From Glacieibacterium sp965200405 (GTDB lineage: Bacteria; Pseudomonadota; Alphaproteobacteria; Sphingomonadales; Sphingomonadaceae), in assembly GCF_965200405.1 (NCBI RefSeq), contig NZ_OZ241356.1:1798001-1862000 (forward strand): a stretch of 64,000 nucleotides of DNA, in the 5' to 3' direction. Below the pieces are notes generated by a model. That model saw nothing but the letters and a program-made list of their open reading frames with translations. It was not told the origin of the DNA and ran no database searches. A program made the translations under genes and the position numbers. This document shows, one piece after another, positions 1 through 7,813 of the stretch. Each line of letters begins with the position of its first letter. The stretch's first letter is position 1.

Positions 1-260
1 CCCCCGACTCCTCCCGTTCCGGGAGGGGGGCAGTAGAGCGCGGCAGTCGACTTGACCCTGGCGTCTGGTCCGCTCGGCGGGGCGCTTGTTCTTGCTGCTC
101 CCCGCCCGGAACGGGAGGGGCTGGGGGTGGGTCTTCCGCGAGGTCGGCAGCCGGAGTCTATGCCAAGTCCCACCCCCGTCCCCTCCCGTTCCGGGAGGGG
201 GGCAGTGAAGCGCGGCGGTCAACCCGATCCTAGCGGCCGGTCCATTCGGCGGGGCGTTTG
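1..260. repeat. Diverged tandem duplication (period 172 bp) including an enoyl-CoA hydratase gene tail
   Basis: Bases 1-88 align with 173-260 at a constant offset of 172, with about 82% identity by eye over 11-88. The shared unit holds half of a palindrome (ctcccgttccgggagg), about 30 bases of spacer and the last ten codons of the hydratase gene. The left copy of the gene tail (about 58-88, minus strand) would read KRPAERTRRQ where the real gene reads KRPAEWTGR followed by stop, so the vestige has lost the stop and is non-coding. The left copy is cut by the window edge. Confidence 0.75.
94..202. repeat. Dispersed palindromic repeat, intergenic copy
   Basis: A block of about 109 bases flanked by the inverted arms ccggaacggg and cccgttccgg, with a conserved interior (gggtctt..cgaggt..tatgccaagtccc). 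It matches bases 41623-41731 in opposite orientation at roughly 85% identity by eye, where it lies inside sufS. This copy is non-coding, downstream of the enoyl-CoA hydratase gene. Its open plus-strand frame would encode the same PEREGLG..MPSP.PVPSRSGRG peptide found in SufS, so the element itself tends to be open in that frame. Family assignment (REP/BIME-like) is inference. Confidence 0.8.
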
Positions 261-1003
261 GCGACGAAGGCGGCCATGCCTTCCTTCTGGTCCTCGGAGC
301 CGAACAGGCCGTGGAACAGCCGGCGCTCGAAGACGACGCCCTGGTGCAGTCCGGTCTCGAAGGCGGTGTTGACCATCTCCTTGACCGCCAACGCTGCCAG
401 CGGTGCCATGCCGGCGATCACGGCGGCGGTCTTCAGCGCCTCGTCGAGCAGCTCGGCGGCGGGCACGACCTTTGCCACCAGCCCGGAGCGCTCGGCCTCG
501 GCGGCGTCCATCATCCGGCCGGTCAGGCACATTTCCATGGTCTTGGCCTTGCCGATGGCGCGCGCCATACGCTGGCTGCCGCCCATGCCGGGGGTGACGC
601 CCAGCTTGATCTCCGGCTGGCCGAACTTCGCCGTGTCGGCGGCGATGACGAAGTCGCACATCATCGCCAGCTCGCAGCCGCCGCCGAGCGCAAAGCCCGA
701 CACCGCCGCGATCACCGGCTTGCGCGTCGCCGTCACCCGGTCATAGCCAGCGAAGAAATCCCCGCCGTACATCCGGGCAAAGCCCTGCTCCGCCATTTCC
801 TTGATATCGGCGCCCGCCGCGAACGACTTCTCGCTGCCGGTGATCACCGCGCAGCCCTGGCCCGCATCGGCATCGAACGCCGCCAGCGCCGCCGTCAGGT
901 CCTGCAAGGTCTGCGTGTTCAGCGCATTCAGCGCCTGCGGCCGGTTCAACCGGATCAGCGTGACGCGGCCGTGCGTCTCGACCAGCAGGGTTTCATAGGT
1001 CAT
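230..1003 (-). CDS. Enoyl-CoA hydratase/isomerase family protein
   Basis: A 257-residue crotonase-fold protein expected to hydrate trans-2-enoyl-CoA in fatty-acid or branched-chain acyl-CoA breakdown in the cytoplasm. Visible family signatures are the oxyanion-hole segments AAGADIKEMA and GFALGGGCELAMMCD, then FGQPEIKLGVTPGMGG, which carries the catalytic-glutamate region of crotonases. The start at MTYETLLVETHGRVTL was chosen because the family begins there; the frame stays open upstream to 1360 but that extension is low-complexity and unlike any hydratase. The isobutyryl-CoA-dehydrogenase-like gene on the same strand at 3805-4950 suggests a shared valine or fatty-acid route. The exact substrate is not determinable. 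Confidence 0.92.
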   Translation of the reverse strand: MTYETLLVETHGRVTLIRLNRPQALNALNTQTLQDLTAALAAFDADAGQGCAVITGSEKSFAAGADIKEMAEQGFARMYGGDFFAGYDRVTATRKPVIAAVSGFALGGGCELAMMCDFVIAADTAKFGQPEIKLGVTPGMGGSQRMARAIGKAKTMEMCLTGRMMDAAEAERSGLVAKVVPAAELLDEALKTAAVIAGMAPLAALAVKEMVNTAFETGLHQGVVFERRLFHGLFGSEDQKEGMAAFVAKRPAEWTGR

Positions 1004-1238
1004 GCCGTCGCGTTTAAGAGCAATTCGAGCGTTTGCAAACCCGGGTTCCGGACTGGCGGCTGTCGCCTTACAGTCGGTCGTAGCCGAATTGGTCTGAGGG
1101 AGGTGGTTCGTGACAGTCTTCGCATGGCATTGTCTCGAGCGACATGGGCTTGGCCGATATCGCACCGCTTCACGCCTGCATCGACGGAAGCTTACCGGCC
1201 GCGTTGCCGAAAGGCGCGCAGCATGGGCGGGCCACGAT

Positions 1239-2999
1239 ATGGCACGGACCGGACTCCTATTCCTCGCTTGCCTGGCAGGCGCCGTTCCCGCCGTCGCCCA
1301 GGCGCCGACGTCCGATCGGCTCGCCTTCAATCCCGATGCCTTCACGACCGTCCGCATCACGATCGACGGCCAGCCCGTGGCCGTGCGGCGATACCGCGTC
1401 GTCTATGTGGCGAAGCCGGTGGCGATCGACACTGCCGCGACACCTCGATTCGGTCCGCCCGGTGGCGGCCCCGGCGGTGTCGACGGTGGCGGTATCGGCC
1501 CCGGTGCTCCGACCTCTAACGCCACTGCCCCCGCGAACGGCATCGGCCCGATGGGCGCCGCCTCGGACCCATATGCCTATCAGACCATGTACATCTATGT
1601 GCCGGCCGCGACTTTCCGCGACGGGCGCGCCGCAATCATTCTCCAGGTGAACAACGGCGGCTGGATGGCCAGCCCCGCGCGCGACATCGTCCAGGAGGGC
1701 GGCACTTTCTCCAGCACCAGCGATACCGATAACACCGGCGCCGCGCTGAAAGCCGGCTATGTCGTCGTCAGCGCCGGCACGCGCGGGCGCGGCATTCGCG
1801 CCATCGGCGGGGATTGGGCCGGCAAGTCGCCGGCCGCGATCGTCGATGCCAAGGCGGCGGTCCGGTATCTCCGCTATAACGACAAGGCCATGCCTGGCTC
1901 TGCCCAACGCATCGTCATCACGGGCACGAGCGGCGGAGGCGGACTGTCGGCCGCGGTATCGGCGAGCGGCAACAGTCCCGACTATCTGCCGTACCTCGCC
2001 GCCATCGGCGCGGCGGGCGTCGACGCCAACGGTCGGAGCTCGGTGCGCGACGACGTCTTTGCGACCATCGCCTATTGCCCGATCAACGACCTGGGCAATG
2101 CGGACGCCGCCTATGAATGGCAATTCGGTCCGGTACGTACCGCCGCGAACAGCAGCAACGGCGGCTACACGCCAGCAGCGCAGGCCGCCTCGGCCGCGCT
2201 GGCGGCAAGCTACCCGTCCGTCCTCGCCGGCTTGCGCTTGCGGCGGGAGGACGGTTCGGCCGTCACCACGGACACCCTGCAACAGGCCGTCCTCGGTTAT
2301 GTGAAGGCCAGCGTCGAGGCCGCCATCGCGCGGGGCGAACGCGTTCCGGCGCTGGGCGAAGATTTCATGGTGGCCCGCCGAGGCCGGCCCGGCGCACCAC
2401 CGGCCACGCCCGCAAGGATCAGGAACCAGTGGCTGACCGTCGAGGGCGGGCAGGTCCGATCGATCGACTATGCCAAGTACCTGAGCTTCGTCGCAGAGGT
2501 ACAGCCTCTGAAGGGCGTGCCGGCGTTCGACGCGACCGCCAATACCGGCGCGACGGGCGTCGTCGGCGAGAACACGCTGTTCGGCTCCGCCAAGAACCCA
2601 TACGCCAACTTCACGGCTTATGGCTGGAACAACAACGAAGTCCGGGGCGACGGCTCTGGCCGCGACGACACGGGGTTGGACTGGGCCGCGTACATCGCCG
2701 GTCCCGGTGCCGGGCTGGGCCGCCAGCTCAGGCTGGCAAGCCCCATTCCCTATTTGAACAGCGGGACGTCCGTCGCGCCCTACTGGTATGTTCGGCACGG
2801 CCTTGTCGACCGCGATATCGCCTTCGCTTCACAAGCGACCCTCGTTCAAGCCGTTCGAAACGCCCCGAAAGTGAAGGACGTGAATTTCAAGCTCGCCTGG
2901 ATGCAGGGTCATGCCGGCAACTACGACGTACGCGAGGCCTATGGCTGGCTCGCGGACACCCTGCGAAAGGCCGGCCGTCCGACGCCTTCCGGACGCTAG
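1239..2999 (+). CDS. Secreted alpha/beta-hydrolase, subtype B tannase-like
   Basis: A 586-residue exported esterase candidate. The start at 1239 gives a clean Sec signal peptide, MARTGLLFLACLAGAVPAVAQA; the frame opens further upstream without one. A nucleophile elbow GTSGGGG lies near residue 240. The C-terminus has WYVRHGLVDRD and WMQGHAGNYD, which place a likely acid Asp and His as in tannase/feruloyl-esterase-type hydrolases. A Gly/Pro-rich stretch lies near residues 75-100. Family members hydrolyse galloyl or related phenolic esters; that activity is inferred, not shown. It stands alone on the plus strand between two minus-strand acyl-CoA genes, next to an outer-membrane-like DUF2490 gene, and looks inserted there. 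Confidence 0.7.
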   Translation: MARTGLLFLACLAGAVPAVAQAPTSDRLAFNPDAFTTVRITIDGQPVAVRRYRVVYVAKPVAIDTAATPRFGPPGGGPGGVDGGGIGPGAPTSNATAPANGIGPMGAASDPYAYQTMYIYVPAATFRDGRAAIILQVNNGGWMASPARDIVQEGGTFSSTSDTDNTGAALKAGYVVVSAGTRGRGIRAIGGDWAGKSPAAIVDAKAAVRYLRYNDKAMPGSAQRIVITGTSGGGGLSAAVSASGNSPDYLPYLAAIGAAGVDANGRSSVRDDVFATIAYCPINDLGNADAAYEWQFGPVRTAANSSNGGYTPAAQAASAALAASYPSVLAGLRLRREDGSAVTTDTLQQAVLGYVKASVEAAIARGERVPALGEDFMVARRGRPGAPPATPARIRNQWLTVEGGQVRSIDYAKYLSFVAEVQPLKGVPAFDATANTGATGVVGENTLFGSAKNPYANFTAYGWNNNEVRGDGSGRDDTGLDWAAYIAGPGAGLGRQLRLASPIPYLNSGTSVAPYWYVRHGLVDRDIAFASQATLVQAVRNAPKVKDVNFKLAWMQGHAGNYDVREAYGWLADTLRKAGRPTPSGR

Positions 3000-3041
3000 G
3001 CAGCATCACGGCCATCGCCGGTTTCGACACGGCGAACCTCC

Positions 3042-3076
3042 CTAGTTTGTCTCGAGCAGCAGTTCCCCGGCGATGA
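3042..3076 (-). pseudogene. Vestige of an acyl-CoA dehydrogenase 3' end
   Basis: On the minus strand these bases read IIAGELLLETN followed by TAG. The intact dehydrogenase at 3805-4950 ends IIARELLRETN followed by TGA. About 27 of 34 bases match. The vestige begins directly after the stop codon of the DUF2490 gene, so that gene sits between the true and vestigial gene tails. It is too short to be functional; it looks like a recombination scar. Confidence 0.6.
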
Positions 3077-3772
3077 TCAAAGCCCGATGAGAAGCGTTGC
3101 GCTCAACACATGGTTGGTGCGGTCTTCGCCGCGACGAAAGACGTGCTGGTTCAGATAGCCTGGTTCGATCCGAATGCGGGGTGCGACCGGCAGGCCGATG
3201 CCGACGAAGGTGCGCCACTGGTCGACCCCGTCGCGAGCGCCCCAGCCGGTCGAATTCAGATTGAAGAATCCTTCGGTGAAGGCGACTGCGTGCACCTTCC
3301 GCTGGCGCGCGATCGGCACCTGCAACCGGACGAGCTGTCGTAACCGCCACCCGGTATCGCCTCGCCCCTCGATCAAGCGCTGCTCGAACCGCGTGCGACT
3401 GAGGACGAGGGGAGTGCCGCTGCTGCCTCGCACCGCGGCGAACTGGACCTGCTGCCAGAGCCTGTGCTCGTTGGTGATGCGGCCGGTTTCCGGGTCGGTA
3501 CGGACATAGGCGTAACCCGCGATCGCATGGGCGTCGGGAGCGATGCGTGCGCCGATCGCGGGACGCACGATGAACTGGCTGCCTCCCCCGACGTCATCGG
3601 TCAGCCGCGCCTGTCCTTCGAGCCATAGAAAGAGGTTGCCGCGGACCGGGCCCGTGGCGACCACCGAACCCCATGCCTGTACGTCGTCCTGTGCGTCGGC
3701 CGGGCAGCCGATGAACGCGCCCGCCAGGCAAGCGAGCAGCAGCGGGATCCGGTGGGCGATCGGCTTATCCAT
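3077..3772 (-). CDS. DUF2490 family outer-membrane-like protein
   Basis: A 231-residue protein with a signal peptide (MDKPIAHRIPLLLACLAGAF, cleavage probably after ADA). The mature part alternates polar and hydrophobic residues and has many aromatic/Arg girdle positions (for example EHRLWQQVQF, RFEQRLIEG, RIRIEPGYLNQHVF), consistent with an outer-membrane beta-barrel. DUF2490 proteins are about this size and have no assigned biochemical role. It follows the acyl-CoA dehydrogenase gene on the same strand after 32 bases and is bounded on its far side by a vestige of that gene's 3' end, which suggests it was inserted. Confidence 0.75.
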   Translation of the reverse strand: MDKPIAHRIPLLLACLAGAFIGCPADAQDDVQAWGSVVATGPVRGNLFLWLEGQARLTDDVGGGSQFIVRPAIGARIAPDAHAIAGYAYVRTDPETGRITNEHRLWQQVQFAAVRGSSGTPLVLSRTRFEQRLIEGRGDTGWRLRQLVRLQVPIARQRKVHAVAFTEGFFNLNSTGWGARDGVDQWRTFVGIGLPVAPRIRIEPGYLNQHVFRRGEDRTNHVLSATLLIGL

Positions 3773-3804
3773 TTTCGCTGCTGTCCTTCAGATAGCCAAT
3801 GCCC

Positions 3805-4950
3805 TCAGTTCGTCTCGCGCAGCAGCTCGCGGGCGATGATGACGCGCATGATCTCGTTGGTGCCCTCGAGGATCTGGTGGACGCGGAGGTCGCGGAAGAT
3901 GCGCTCGACCGGATAATCCATCAGATAGCCATAGCCGCCGTGGAGCTGCAGCGCCCGGTCGGCGATGCTCATGCCGGTGTCGGTGGCGAGGCGCTTGGCC
4001 ATCGCGGCGAACTTGGTCTTGTCGGGCGAGCCGTCAGCGACGCGCGCGGCGGCGGCATACAGCAGCGTGCGGGCGGCCTGCAGCTCGGTCTCCATGTCGG
4101 CGAGCTTGAACTGAGTCGCCTGGAAGTCGACGATGGCCTTGCCGAACTGGTTGCGCTGGCGGGTGTAGGCGACCGCCTCGTCGAGGGCGCGCTGGCCGCC
4201 GCCGAGCGAGCAGGCGCCGATGTTGAGCCGCCCGCCGTCGAGACCGGCCATGGCGATCTTGAAGCCTTCGCCTTCCTCGCCGACGAGGTTCTCGGCGGGC
4301 ACGCGGACCTCGTCGAAATTGACTTGCGCGGTCGGCTGCGAGTGCCAGCCGAGCTTGCGTTCCGGGGCGCCGAAGCTGACGCCGGGCATGTCCTTGTCGA
4401 TGACCAGGCACGAGATGCCGCGCGGTCCGGGCTCGCCGGTGCGGACCATGGTGACATAGACCTCGTTGGCGCCGGCGCCGGAGATGAACGCCTTGGAGCC
4501 GCTGACGACATAGTCGTCGCCGTCGCGCACTGCCCGCGTCTTGAGCGCGGCGGCGTCGGAGCCCGAGCCCGGCTCGGTCAGGCAGTAGCTGGCGATCTTG
4601 TCCATCGGCACCAACGACGGCAAATACTTGGCCTTGAGCGCGGCGCTGCCGAAGCCGTCGATCATCCACGACGCCATGTTGTGGATCGAGATGAACGCGC
4701 TGGTCGAGGCGCAGCCATAGGCCATCGCCTCCATGATCAGCGCCGCCTCCATCCGGCCCAGGCCGATGCCGCCGCTTTCCTCCGAGACGTAGATCGAGCC
4801 GAAGCCGAGCGCGGCGGCCTCGACGATCGTCTCGCGCGGGAAGACGTGGTGCTCGTCCCAGTGCGCCGCAAAGGGCGTGATGCGGTCGGCGGTGAAACGC
4901 CGGGCAACCTCCTGGATGGCGCGCTGGTCTTCGGTGAGGTCGAATTGCAT
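3805..4950 (-). CDS. Acyl-CoA dehydrogenase, isobutyryl-CoA-dehydrogenase-like
   Basis: A 381-residue FAD enzyme that would oxidise a short or branched acyl-CoA to the enoyl-CoA, passing electrons to ETF. Seen: N-terminal helical domain from MQFDLTEDQRAIQEVARRF; the flavin-binding segment SYCLTEPGSGSDAAALKT; and near the C-terminus HQILEGTNEIMRVIIARELL, where the Glu of LEGTNE aligns with the catalytic base of this family. The length is typical. GFGSAALKAKYLPSLV and the terminal RELLRETN resemble isobutyryl-CoA dehydrogenase of valine degradation, but substrate specificity is inferred. It is divergent from amn across a 79-base gap containing a perfect 20-base palindrome. Confidence 0.9.
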   Translation of the reverse strand: MQFDLTEDQRAIQEVARRFTADRITPFAAHWDEHHVFPRETIVEAAALGFGSIYVSEESGGIGLGRMEAALIMEAMAYGCASTSAFISIHNMASWMIDGFGSAALKAKYLPSLVPMDKIASYCLTEPGSGSDAAALKTRAVRDGDDYVVSGSKAFISGAGANEVYVTMVRTGEPGPRGISCLVIDKDMPGVSFGAPERKLGWHSQPTAQVNFDEVRVPAENLVGEEGEGFKIAMAGLDGGRLNIGACSLGGGQRALDEAVAYTRQRNQFGKAIVDFQATQFKLADMETELQAARTLLYAAAARVADGSPDKTKFAAMAKRLATDTGMSIADRALQLHGGYGYLMDYPVERIFRDLRVHQILEGTNEIMRVIIARELLRETN

Positions 4951-4980
4951 CGCGGTGCATTAGCAGCCCGGCCAAAGCTC

Positions 4981-5000
4981 GTCACCCCGCGCGGGGTGAC
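4981..5000. promoter_or_regulatory. Perfect 20-base palindrome between divergent genes
   Basis: The sequence gtcaccccgcgcggggtgac is its own reverse complement. It sits 30 bases from the start of the acyl-CoA dehydrogenase and 30 bases from the start of amn, a symmetrical position expected for an operator serving both promoters. With no loop it is a poor transcription terminator. The binding protein is unknown. Confidence 0.45.
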
Positions 5001-5029
5001 GCATGGCGCGCTATCGGCTACATACGCCC

Positions 5030-6502
5030 ATGACCGAACCCGACCACACATCCGATCCGATCCCGACCTCGTCCGACCTGGTCGACCGCCTTTGCGTCAT
5101 CCATTCGGCGGCCACCGCGGCGCTGCGCGGTGCCCTGCGCACCTATGTCGAGACCGGCGAGGCCCCCGATGCCGGCGCCCGCGCGCTCGGCGACTTCGCC
5201 TATCCGGAGCTGCGGCTGAGCTACCGCGGCGGCGGCGCACCGCGCATGACCCGCGCCTATGCGCGGATGACGGTGCCGGGCACCTATGCGACGACGATCA
5301 CCCATCCCGAGCTGTTCCGCGACTATCTGATCGAGCAGCTCGACCTGCTGCGCGCCGACTATGACGTCGAGGTCGATATCGGCAGGTCGACCGTGGAGAT
5401 TCCCTACCCCTACGTCCTCGACGGCGCCGACGATCTGCGCCTCGATGCGACGGCGGCGATCCAGCTGGCGCGGCATTTCCCGACGACCGACCTGTCGCAC
5501 ATCGGCGACGAGCTGCCCGACGGGCTGTGGGACGGCAGCCTGTCGGAGACGCGGCCGCTGGCGCTGTTCGACGCGCCGCGCACCGATTTCAGCCTGGCGC
5601 GACTGAAGCACTACAGCGGCACCGCGGCGGGCGATTTCCAGCAGTATATCCTGCTCACCAACTATCACCGCTATGTCGACGAGTTCGTGCGCTGGGCCTG
5701 TGTCCAGCTGGCGACGCCGGGCTCGCCTTATACGACCCTGTCCTGCAGCGGCGGGACGTGCATCGACCGCGACAATCCCGATCCGGCGCTGGCGATCGCC
5801 GATGGTGCGTGGCGGCGGCACCAGATGCCGGCCTATCATTTGACCGCGCCGGGCCGGGCCGGAATTACGCTGGTCAACATCGGCGTCGGCCCGGCCAACG
5901 CCAAGACGATCACCGACCACCTTGCGGTGCTGCGGCCCGAGGCGTGGCTGATGATCGGGCATTGCGGCGGCTTGCGGCCGTCGCAGGCGATCGGCGACTA
6001 TGTGCTGGCGCACGCCTATCTGCGCGACGACCATGTGCTGGACGACGTGTTGCCGCCGGAGATCCCGGTGCCGGCCATTGCCGAGGTGCAGGTTGCGCTG
6101 CAACAGGCGGCCGAGGCGGTGACCGGGGCGCAGGGCGATACGCTGAAGCCCCGGCTGCGCACCGGCACCGTGGTGACCACCGACGACCGCAATTGGGAGC
6201 TGCGCTTCAGCCGCTCGGCGCTGCGCTTCAACCAGTCGCGCGCGGTCGCGGTCGACATGGAGTCGGCAACCATCGCGGCGCAGGGCTATCGCTTCCGGGT
6301 GCCGTACGGGACCTTGCTGTGCGTGTCGGACAAGCCGCTGCACGGCGAGATCAAGCTGCCGGGACAGGCCAACCGCTTCTATGAGGGCGCCATCTCCGAG
6401 CATCTGCAGATCGGGATCGAGGCGGTCGGGCGGCTGAAGGCGACCGGGGCCAGCCTGCACTCGCGCAAACTGCGGGCGTTCGACGAACCGCCGTTCCGCT
6501 AG
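5030..6502 (+). CDS. amn: AMP nucleosidase
   Basis: A 490-residue enzyme that hydrolyses AMP to adenine and ribose 5-phosphate, controlling adenylate pools. It has the Amn two-part layout: an N-terminal regulatory region (about 1-200, with GTYATTITHPELFRDYL) and a C-terminal nucleoside-phosphorylase-fold domain containing VNIGVGPANAKTITDHL, WLMIGHCGGLRP, VDMESATIAAQGYRFRVP and LLCVSDKPLHGEIKLPG. The length matches the family (about 480-490). The start MTEPDHTSD is preferred over an upstream in-frame ATG at 5003 that would add nine residues. Its 3' end overlaps the convergent glutathione peroxidase gene by four bases. Confidence 0.95.
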   Translation: MTEPDHTSDPIPTSSDLVDRLCVIHSAATAALRGALRTYVETGEAPDAGARALGDFAYPELRLSYRGGGAPRMTRAYARMTVPGTYATTITHPELFRDYLIEQLDLLRADYDVEVDIGRSTVEIPYPYVLDGADDLRLDATAAIQLARHFPTTDLSHIGDELPDGLWDGSLSETRPLALFDAPRTDFSLARLKHYSGTAAGDFQQYILLTNYHRYVDEFVRWACVQLATPGSPYTTLSCSGGTCIDRDNPDPALAIADGAWRRHQMPAYHLTAPGRAGITLVNIGVGPANAKTITDHLAVLRPEAWLMIGHCGGLRPSQAIGDYVLAHAYLRDDHVLDDVLPPEIPVPAIAEVQVALQQAAEAVTGAQGDTLKPRLRTGTVVTTDDRNWELRFSRSALRFNQSRAVAVDMESATIAAQGYRFRVPYGTLLCVSDKPLHGEIKLPGQANRFYEGAISEHLQIGIEAVGRLKATGASLHSRKLRAFDEPPFR

Positions 6503-6981
6503 GCGAGCAGCTTCTCGACCTCGCCGCGCAGCGCCTCGGGCTTGACCAGCGGGGCGAAGCGGGTGACCCGGCTGCCGTCGCGCGAGACCAGGAACTTGGT
6601 GAAGTTCCACTTGACGCCCTGGCTGCCGAGCAGGCCCGGCGCCTTGGCCTTGAGCCAGGCGAACAGCGGATGCGTCGCCGGGCCGTTGACGTCGACCTTG
6701 GCGAACATCGGGAATTTCACGTCGTAGGTCAGCGAGCAGAAGCTGGCGATCTCCGCCGCGTCGCCGGGTTCCTGCCCCTTGAACTGGTTGCACGGGAAGC
6801 CGAGGACGGCGAGCCCAGCGCCGGACAGGTCCTCGTGGAGCTTCTTCAGCCCCTCGTACTGGGGGGTGAAGCCGCATTTGCTGGCGGTGTTGACGATCAG
6901 CAGGACCTTGCCCCGGTATTCGGACAGCGCGTGCCGGGTGCCGTCGAGGCCGGTGGCGGTAAAGTCGTACAGGCTGGTCAT
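6499..6981 (-). CDS. Glutathione peroxidase family protein (thiol peroxidase)
   Basis: A 160-residue cytoplasmic peroxidase reducing hydrogen or lipid peroxides. Seen: the peroxidatic motif LLIVNTASKCGFTPQYEGL with Cys near residue 36, the second signature LGFPCNQFKGQEPG containing the resolving-type Cys, and WNFTKFLVSRDG with the conserved Trp-Asn-Phe of the catalytic tetrad. It has no selenocysteine and the length is normal. The start ATG overlaps the stop of the upstream acyltransferase gene by four bases (ATGA), so the two are translationally coupled in a fur-acyltransferase-peroxidase group. Confidence 0.95.
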   Translation of the reverse strand: MTSLYDFTATGLDGTRHALSEYRGKVLLIVNTASKCGFTPQYEGLKKLHEDLSGAGLAVLGFPCNQFKGQEPGDAAEIASFCSLTYDVKFPMFAKVDVNGPATHPLFAWLKAKAPGLLGSQGVKWNFTKFLVSRDGSRVTRFAPLVKPEALRGEVEKLLA

Positions 6982-7685
6982 CGTGCGTCTCCGGGGGCGC
7001 CGCGCATCAGGCCGTGATAGCCGGTCGCGATGATGTCGTGGCAATGCCGCGCCAGCGCCTTGCGGTCGGCGAAGTCGGCGACGCGGACGGCGGGGTGGAA
7101 GATCACCTCGGCCCGGACGCGCCCAAGGGCCGAGAATTCGACGGCGTGCGGCCACAGGTCGGTGTCGCCGATCCAGACGATGTCGGGCAGGCGCTCGCGG
7201 GTGATCGGCATGCCGTTGAGGCGGGTATAGGCGATGGTAAGCGGCTGGATCACCGTCTCGCCGGCGTCGCCGACCGCGGCGAACAGCGCAGACTTGAACG
7301 GCAGCACGCTGATCCCGTCGCCGGTCGTCGCCTCCGGAAACAGGATGACGTTCTCGCCCGCCGCCAGTCGGGCGGCGATGGCGTTGGTCTGGTCGGCCGC
7401 GCTCTGCCGCCGGTCGCGCTCGACATAGACGGTGCGGCTGAGGCTCGCGAGCCAGCCGACGAGCGGATAGGCGGCGACCTCCGACTTGGCGACGAACGCC
7501 GCGTCGACGACGCTGCCGAGCACCGGGATATCGGCCCAGCTGACGTGGTTGCAAACGTACAGTACACCGCCGCGCTGCGCCGGGACGCCGTGGCGCTTGA
7601 CCCGGATGCCCAGCGCACGGGTCAGCATGCGGTGGAACAGGCGTGGCAGTTTTTGGCGGCGCTGGCCTCGGAAGCGGCGCAGCAC
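6978..7685 (-). CDS. Lysophospholipid acyltransferase family protein (PlsC-like)
   Basis: A membrane-associated acyltransferase of phospholipid (or ornithine-lipid) synthesis. Seen: the catalytic motif NHVSWAD (NHxxxxD block) and the downstream LFPEATTGDG block, followed by PFKSALF. The start given is a GTG at 7685 (235 residues). The same frame stays open upstream to about 7800 and encodes a hydrophobic helix, KALAGTVAAAGLLIPAEL, typical of the N-terminal anchor of this family, but no ATG, GTG or TTG is seen in it. The true start may therefore be further upstream or unusual. In many Alphaproteobacteria this gene follows fur, as it does here. Confidence 0.85.
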   Translation of the reverse strand: MLRRFRGQRRQKLPRLFHRMLTRALGIRVKRHGVPAQRGGVLYVCNHVSWADIPVLGSVVDAAFVAKSEVAAYPLVGWLASLSRTVYVERDRRQSAADQTNAIAARLAAGENVILFPEATTGDGISVLPFKSALFAAVGDAGETVIQPLTIAYTRLNGMPITRERLPDIVWIGDTDLWPHAVEFSALGRVRAEVIFHPAVRVADFADRKALARHCHDIIATGYHGLMRGAPGDAR

Positions 7686-7813
7686 CAGCTCGGCGGGGAT
7701 CAGCAGCCCGGCGGCAGCGACCGTTCCGGCCAGCGCCTTGAACGGGCCGAAACGCTGGAACCGCCGAACCCTTGCCGGCTGCGGCCCAGCCCCGAGCTCG
7801 GCCGCGGCCTGTG

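Noticed and set aside
52..372. Plus-strand open frame of 106 codons over the repeat
   Set aside because: It spans the palindromic element and the antisense of the hydratase gene end. It has no ribosome site and exists because the repeat is open in that frame; not a gene.
1004..1360. N-terminal extension of the enoyl-CoA hydratase frame
   Set aside because: The extension is low-complexity, has no similarity to hydratases and overlaps the promoter and signal peptide region of the divergent esterase gene.
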